DNA from: Trachythela sp. YZ-2020 | Taxonomy: Eukaryota > Cnidaria > Anthozoa > Malacalcyonacea > Clavulariidae | NCBI GenBank assembly: GCA_016169945.1 | Contig: JADLSH010000236.1 | Coordinates: 3,024,001 to 3,088,000, forward strand | Reading direction: 5' to 3' | DNA: 64,000 bases | Shown here: positions 59,255 to 64,000 of the stretch, one piece after another | Layout of the letters: every line of letters starts with the position of its first letter | Position numbering within the stretch: the first letter of the stretch is position 1 | Translations under genes and position numbers: made by a program | The notes under the pieces: generated by a model | Databases searched by the model: none | What the model saw: only the letters and a program-made list of their open reading frames with translations | What the model was told of the DNA's origin: nothing

Positions 59255-60002
59255 TGTCTTTAGTCTAGAGTTTGGAATTTGAAGCAGTTCTTTAGTAGTT
59301 GATCGAAGTGTACGCTGCGAAGTGTGATATGTAAGAGTTCCCTTCGTAAGATGGAGCAAGGTCGTTGAGAGCTTTGTAGACAAGAATAATAATTTTGAAT
59401 TGAATTCGATATTGAACAGGCAACCAATGCAATTCAATAAGAACTGGAGTAATATGGTCCGATTTACTAGTGTTACTTAGTAGACGAGCTGCAGTATTTT
59501 GAACACGCTGGAGCTTCTGAAGAATACATTTAGGTACACCACACAACAAAGAGTTGCAGTAATCCAATTTTGAATTTATAAATGCATGAATAATTATCTC
59601 TAAGCAACTTCGAGGTAAATACTTCTTAATTTTTGAAATATTTCTGATGTGGTAATAAGCTGACTTACAAATACTGTTAATATGTTCTTCCAATCTGATA
59701 TGCTCATCAAATATTACCCCCAGGTTACTAGCTGAAACAATTGGCACAATTCTTTCATCTCCTACAACAATATGATCTAGAGGCGGCAGTAGACGATAAC
59801 GTGAATGGATTAATAAAAGTTCAGTTTTGTCATTATTAAGTTTTAGTTTATTTGGCGTCAGCCAGCACCCTATTTCATAAATACATTTCTCCATACGTGT
59901 CTTGGATGAAATAAGATCATCCTGATCATTAGTTATAAACGCAGTATAGTTGTCCATCATCAGCAAAAAAATGAAATCGCAGATTGTAACACCTAGCTTC
60001 AC

Positions 60003-60243
60003 CGTTATAAAATTAAATTATAGAAGTGAGACTTACATCCAAGGGACAAGTCATTATTTATGTCTGCATGGGGTGAGAAATGGTGGGGTAACTCAAAAGA
60101 CTTACTTGTCTTACTTGTTTTAAGTGATGTAGATAAGATACATTTATCATATTTAATATTTATCAGTTATCACATACAGTCAAGGCCATGCACACTGAGG
60201 GTTGAGCAATGAGGCAACATGCACCCAAGATAAGTATACTCAC
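60003..60243. other. Downstream side of A3
   Basis: Short shared flank (TATAGAAGTGAGAC..., GGTGAGAAATGGTGGGG) between the LINE and the A3 donor. It corresponds to 7035-7222 in unit 1. No copy of the 26211-26461 exon exists between here and B3. Confidence 0.5.
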
Positions 60244-61399
60244 CTTCCATATGACGGGAATTTTCACCCAAGAGAAACTCTGTACGAGATTGTTCCAAGT
60301 CAACTTTATGATGAAGAGAATGTGCGTATTTATATAATTCATTTTGAACTCTGACCAAGGATATTATGAAGAATGGCAAAATGATTAAAACAGCACACAC
60401 CAATAGAGAACGTAGAATCAGAAATATTGTACTCTTCTCTATCATCTTTTCAATATTGCACGTAACTCGCTCAGCCTCGTTGACTTCGAGACGAACCAAT
60501 AAGTTGCTGTAGTTTGTCATCAGAGTAACCCACTCAACAGCGTCCTTCATTGATAAATTGATGGGTGCATTCGATGAAAGTATTTTATGTTTGGTTTCAA
60601 GTTTACCCAACAACAAGGAAGTTTTCACTTCGTTTTTGAGGGAAAGGTAATTGTCGTTCACCGCTGGGGACAGGAGTTGGGCAGTTTCCAGAAATGCTTC
60701 ACCGCGTACCCGTTTCTCGTTATACATGTTTGTTATATTTCTTTTATCGTAAAGAAATAGTAATGCTCCATATGCTTTCACTATTTCAAATTCCTCTCTG
60801 CTCTTAACGATCATGTCAAAGGCAGCCAGTTCATTTGCATGATCAATGTTTTGAGAGTAAGTGCTATTAACTACCCATGATATAAACACGTTTATCCAAG
60901 AAGTGTAGGCATTGAAATAATGCGAGATGTGATCGCTACCAGTCTCATTCCTTATCTTAGATCGTAAACGATGAACGTCCTTATCAAAAGTTTCAAAGTC
61001 TGTCCCATTCTTTCCCGAGAAGGTAACTGACTTCCATTTGTTGCGTAAATCTTGAATACTCTTATCTGTAACAACGTTTTGTGGCTTTAATTGATCTGGT
61101 GTGATTCTGGGAAATAGCGCCAAATATCCCGTAGTTTTGGTTCTCTCATCCTGAAGAGCATTGATGACTGAGGACACCTTGTGGCTAGTTTGGATGTACT
61201 GTTTCAATTTTTGTTGCTGTTTCACATCTTTTGCTGTGATAACAACATCAGTAATGAGGAAGACAATAGATAAGATTGTCAGAACAGCAATGACACAAAT
61301 CTTGATTACCTGCCATCGTTTGTGTTTTGTAGTGATGATATTGCTGGTGGTGACTTGAGTTTCCGTTGTAGATGCCGGGAGATCTGCAACGGTAGCCAT
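60244..61399 (-). CDS. NIT-domain membrane sensor A3 (first exon; diverged ectodomain)
   Basis: 385 codons plus one base from the ATG at 61399, ending AAG|GTGAAA at the position of the A2 donor. Residues 1-86 match A2 almost exactly (TM1 about 31-56, LQDER at 82-86). The next ~160 residues differ widely and include a ten-residue net shortening (ERTKTTGYLALFPRITPD, NKWKSVTFSGKNGTDFET, YGALLFLYDKRNITN). From MYNEKRVRGEAF onward the match with A2 is again nearly perfect through TM2 and the cytosolic LEQSRTEFLLGEN. The frame is fully open. The downstream exon seen for A2 is absent nearby, so its full product is unclear. Family role as for A2; the divergence suggests a different ligand. Confidence 0.8.
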
Positions 61400-63080
61400 C
61401 TTAAAGTGTCTCGTGTTCTGTGCTAAAATTGTTATTTGAAACAAGAGTTAGTGATTTAGTACAACAAGGGCCCTCGCTCGAAACCTCGACGTATTTTCTA
61501 TATTTCTCAGGTATTTACATTCTTCAACCATCTTCTTCAATATTGTTCAACCCTGCCTACACTGGAACCCAACATTCAAGTAATTGTAAAGTCAGGGATC
61601 AGATAGAAACAGCTTAGAAATGTCTGGTAATCACGAAAAAGCAATAGAGAATACATAACATATTTCTATCTTTTTATTAATCGATCAAGACGCTGTTGCC
61701 CAAAACAACCCGAAACCATTCGCAATGCAAATTGTTGTCGAAATAATCAAACTTCATTTAAGGTGGCTAATCAGTGGCAAGTGAGCGAGCAAGGTGCATG
61801 GGAAATTTGCGTTTTCGACTTTTCATGCGAAACCAGATATCGTCAAAAAGGGTGGGAACATCCAAGCGTTGAGCATGTGATAGAAAGATTGAAAACACCT
61901 TAACTTAAAAAGGGTAGCAAATTTGTGCTAATAATCAGCAATAGTATAAAATATGAAAACCTGAAATATCTAAAAAATTCGATCCGTTTTCAAAATTGGA
62001 GACTTTAAGTGTAAAAGATTCTGACTGTCTCAATCGCGCTCTAACTTGTAAGGCTAACATAAGGCTAGCAAAGCTATTCTATGTCTGAGCCACATAAATT
62101 ATCTACTGGTAGGATCGAAATGATCAAGTCGAGATTACTAAAATTATTACCGTTGGAAATACCTGAAATTTTAACCCTACAGGTCCAAAGAACTTTTCAG
62201 GTTATATGAATAAGGTTATGAAATCTGCAGAAATATAAGGGGAGGGATTTTAACAAGCCCTCCTGATCATAGCACTCCACCCATGCCGGATAGTATATAA
62301 TCTCTTAATTTGCTTTGCTATTTATTATTTCTTTACGACTTTAGTTTTCACGATCTTTGAAAAACGTTCCGTTTCATTTGAATATTTTTGTTCTGAGTGG
62401 ATTTGGCATTTTGCAGATCAAAAACAAAGTATTCGACGTGTGTGTCTAGTATACATACAGTCTTTGTTTCAGATCTGCAAAATGCCAAATCCACTCAGTT
62501 TCTGAACAAATATATTGGCAGATCAGAAACAAAGTAATAGACGCACAGCTGGCTGAAATGTTGAATAGCTCATTCTGACTGATTACAGTTGAACTTGTTA
62601 GGTTTTATATTGAATTTAGCCCGCTACCTAGACCTGGTGTTATTGTTCTTGACAATATAGGCAATTCGGAAATGGGCCAACATTTTTTTTGAAATAATTC
62701 CCTCCGGTAACAAAACAATTGAGCCCCTTGGCAACGTTACTGCCGCAGGACATCTAATCACATGACAACATGCATGAATATTAACGTAGTCCAATTATGT
62801 GCAAACGACTTGACATCATGCCCCGAAAAACGTCAAAATTTCTTGTTCAAACTTTTAAATAATAAGAGAAATAGATTTGCGTTCCAAAATCGATCTGAAA
62901 TTACAGAGCATCAAGAAGGCATTTATATGTCCATATAAACCGAATGTGTAACAACCTCCCTGCACCTGCAGGCACTACAAAGTCTACATCAACGTTTTTA
63001 ATTACAGAAAATACAAAACAATGACACTCCGAAAACACTTATTCAGCGTTTCGACTATATTGCAGTCATCATCCTAAAGT
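61400..63080. other. Upstream flank of A3
   Basis: Close to the A1/A2 upstream regions through about 61660 and again from about 62090 to 63075, with ~400 bp of unit-specific sequence between. Carries the ~8805-type hairpin (about 62370-62520). Promoter-side DNA; no gene. Confidence 0.45.
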
Positions 63081-63164
63081 CCATTGTTTTGTATGTTCTA
63101 AAATTACTCAGTGGCAACCGTAACTTTTACTCCAATTGATGATCTATACGAATATAATATATTA

Positions 63165-63850
63165 TTTATACGAAGAACGCTGTATATGACACTAGTTAAG
63201 TCCCAGTTAAACTACGCTACGCTATCGAGGTTTGGTTTTCTTGCATATGGCATTGAATGGCTACATAGACATCGACATTCATGACTATATGTACAAATAA
63301 TTAATCATGGCTGCGGACTCGTCGATCCAACTCTGAATTCTTAAAAACTCCGTTTTGTCGAACTACTATATACCTATAAATCATCTTACTTCAATCGCGT
63401 CATTAAATTATGGAACATTATTTCCAACTCAGCCCTACCTAGTACTTTCCTTAGTCCATCGTCCTTTAATTAAAATATTTTTGAAGACAAAATATGCCGA
63501 TATGCTAAACTGAACAATTTTTGACCAAGAAATGACTTGTACTTGGTCACTTAACCGTGATTGCGGTTGTCATAAGGAAGATATAGTGAATAGATAAGTA
63601 TTTTTAATTAAATAGATTAGTATTATAGTTAATTAACATTGTAGTAATTCATAAATGACTGCAAATTATATACTTGCAAGGGTCTTGATGTCCCGTTCGT
63701 GCCTTCTCCTTTTGAGCTGCTCACGTACGAAGTATTTTAATCATAACGTATAACTGTGAAGTATGCATGTCATATTGATATATGTTGTAACGTTTTTATT
63801 TCTTTATTCATGAGTACTCAATAAATTTAACAAAAAAATAAATAATAAAT
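63165..63850 (+). pseudogene. LINE reverse-transcriptase tail with 3' UTR
   Basis: Fragments RRTLYMTLVKSQLNYAT (about 63166) and KLRFVELLYTYKSSYFNRVI, KLWNIISNSALPSTFLSP (63340-63466, stop at about 63469) match the C-terminal part of non-LTR retrotransposon proteins. Frames between them are broken. An AATAAA signal at 63821 precedes an A-rich end. Its left end abuts the A3 upstream flank, so this insertion marks the edge of the duplicated unit. Confidence 0.7.
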
Positions 63851-64000
63851 ACCATGATATAGTCGTACGAAAAAGGGAGTCCAATTTCAGCAGAAATTCT
63901 GAAGTCGGGAAATTTCTACTCAATTTTGTGGGGCAATAATATGCATTTGTAATGCCGAACAAGTGTGTCGGTGTGTGTGCACAGATAAATATGCCATTGT
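63851..64000. other. Right edge of window
   Basis: 150 bases with no recognisable gene or repeat. Confidence 0.3.

Larger units (their letters stand above)
58337..60002 (-). pseudogene. L2/CR1-like LINE, 3' half, interrupted
   Basis: The minus strand from 60002 carries a damaged palm motif (FADD readable only after a frame change), then CWLTPNKLKLNNDKTELLLI, INSKLDYCNSLLCGVP, LQRVQNTAARLLSNTSKSD and HWLPVQYRIQFKIIILVYKA. After a frame change it reaches SRLKTYG near 59255. There a Penelope 3' fragment is inserted. The protein resumes at about 58608 with GDRSFCVAGPRLWNELPFHL and ends LKTYLFNFFRNSI. The 3' UTR ends in GCGCTATATAATTGATTTTA and (TTA)n at 58337-58366. Dead copy. Confidence 0.85.

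Noticed and set aside
1..64000. CRISPR arrays, bacterial operons, riboswitches
   Set aside because: Splice sites, SINEs and LINEs show a eukaryotic genome. No spacer-repeat pattern or bacterial gene was seen.

Overview
Origin. This is nuclear DNA from an invertebrate animal. It is AT-rich and intron-bearing, with consensus GT/AG splice sites. It is full of tRNA-derived SINEs, short inverted-repeat DNA transposons (MITEs), LINE 3' ends, a Penelope-like element with a GIY-YIG nuclease, and Helitron-type protein remnants. Its host genes encode NIT-domain membrane sensors. To my knowledge these occur in animals mainly in cnidarians, placozoans and a few other invertebrates, joined to guanylate cyclases. 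A cnidarian is my best guess; the phylum is inferred.

Layout. The first ~42.6 kb is a recent tandem duplication with a unit of about 16-21 kb, depending on insertions. Each unit holds, left to right: a NIT sensor exon A on the minus strand, an unrelated two-exon gene C on the plus strand, a NIT sensor B (two exons) on the minus strand, and long gene-poor flanks. Copies seen: B1 (1-243, cut by the window edge); A1 (7223-8407, dead), C1 (11887-13457, broken), B2 (15154-16430); A2 (28157-29342 plus a candidate last exon at 26211-26461), C2 (33390-34964, broken), B3 (36702-37962); A3 (60244-61399). Between B3 and A3 (about 42.6-60.0 kb) the expected unit sequence is replaced by ~17 kb of nested transposon debris.

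The sensors. Each protein has a short cytosolic N-terminus, a first transmembrane helix, a ~280-residue helical ectodomain with the NIT signature (LQ-x-ER and following), a second transmembrane helix and a short cytosolic coiled segment. All complete copies stop at a good splice donor in phase 1 (codon GAA then G, followed by GTGAGT or GTTAGT). No cyclase or kinase domain is visible. Either the short 83-residue exon downstream of A2 ends the protein, or the array is a set of alternative sensor exons joined to a shared output exon beyond the left edge. A3 is nearly identical to A1/A2 at both ends and upstream, but strongly diverged in the middle of the sensor domain.

Mobile elements. Comparing the units gives empty and filled sites. 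Supported insertions are: a 1.34-kb Mutator-like element with 9-bp target duplication; a nested 3.05-kb element; a pair of Harbinger-like MITEs with CTG duplications; three TA-flanked MITEs; a hAT MITE with 8-bp duplication; two SINE families; a head-to-head pair of Penelope copies; LINE remnants; and a Helitron-type remnant containing an in-frame 30-bp minisatellite.
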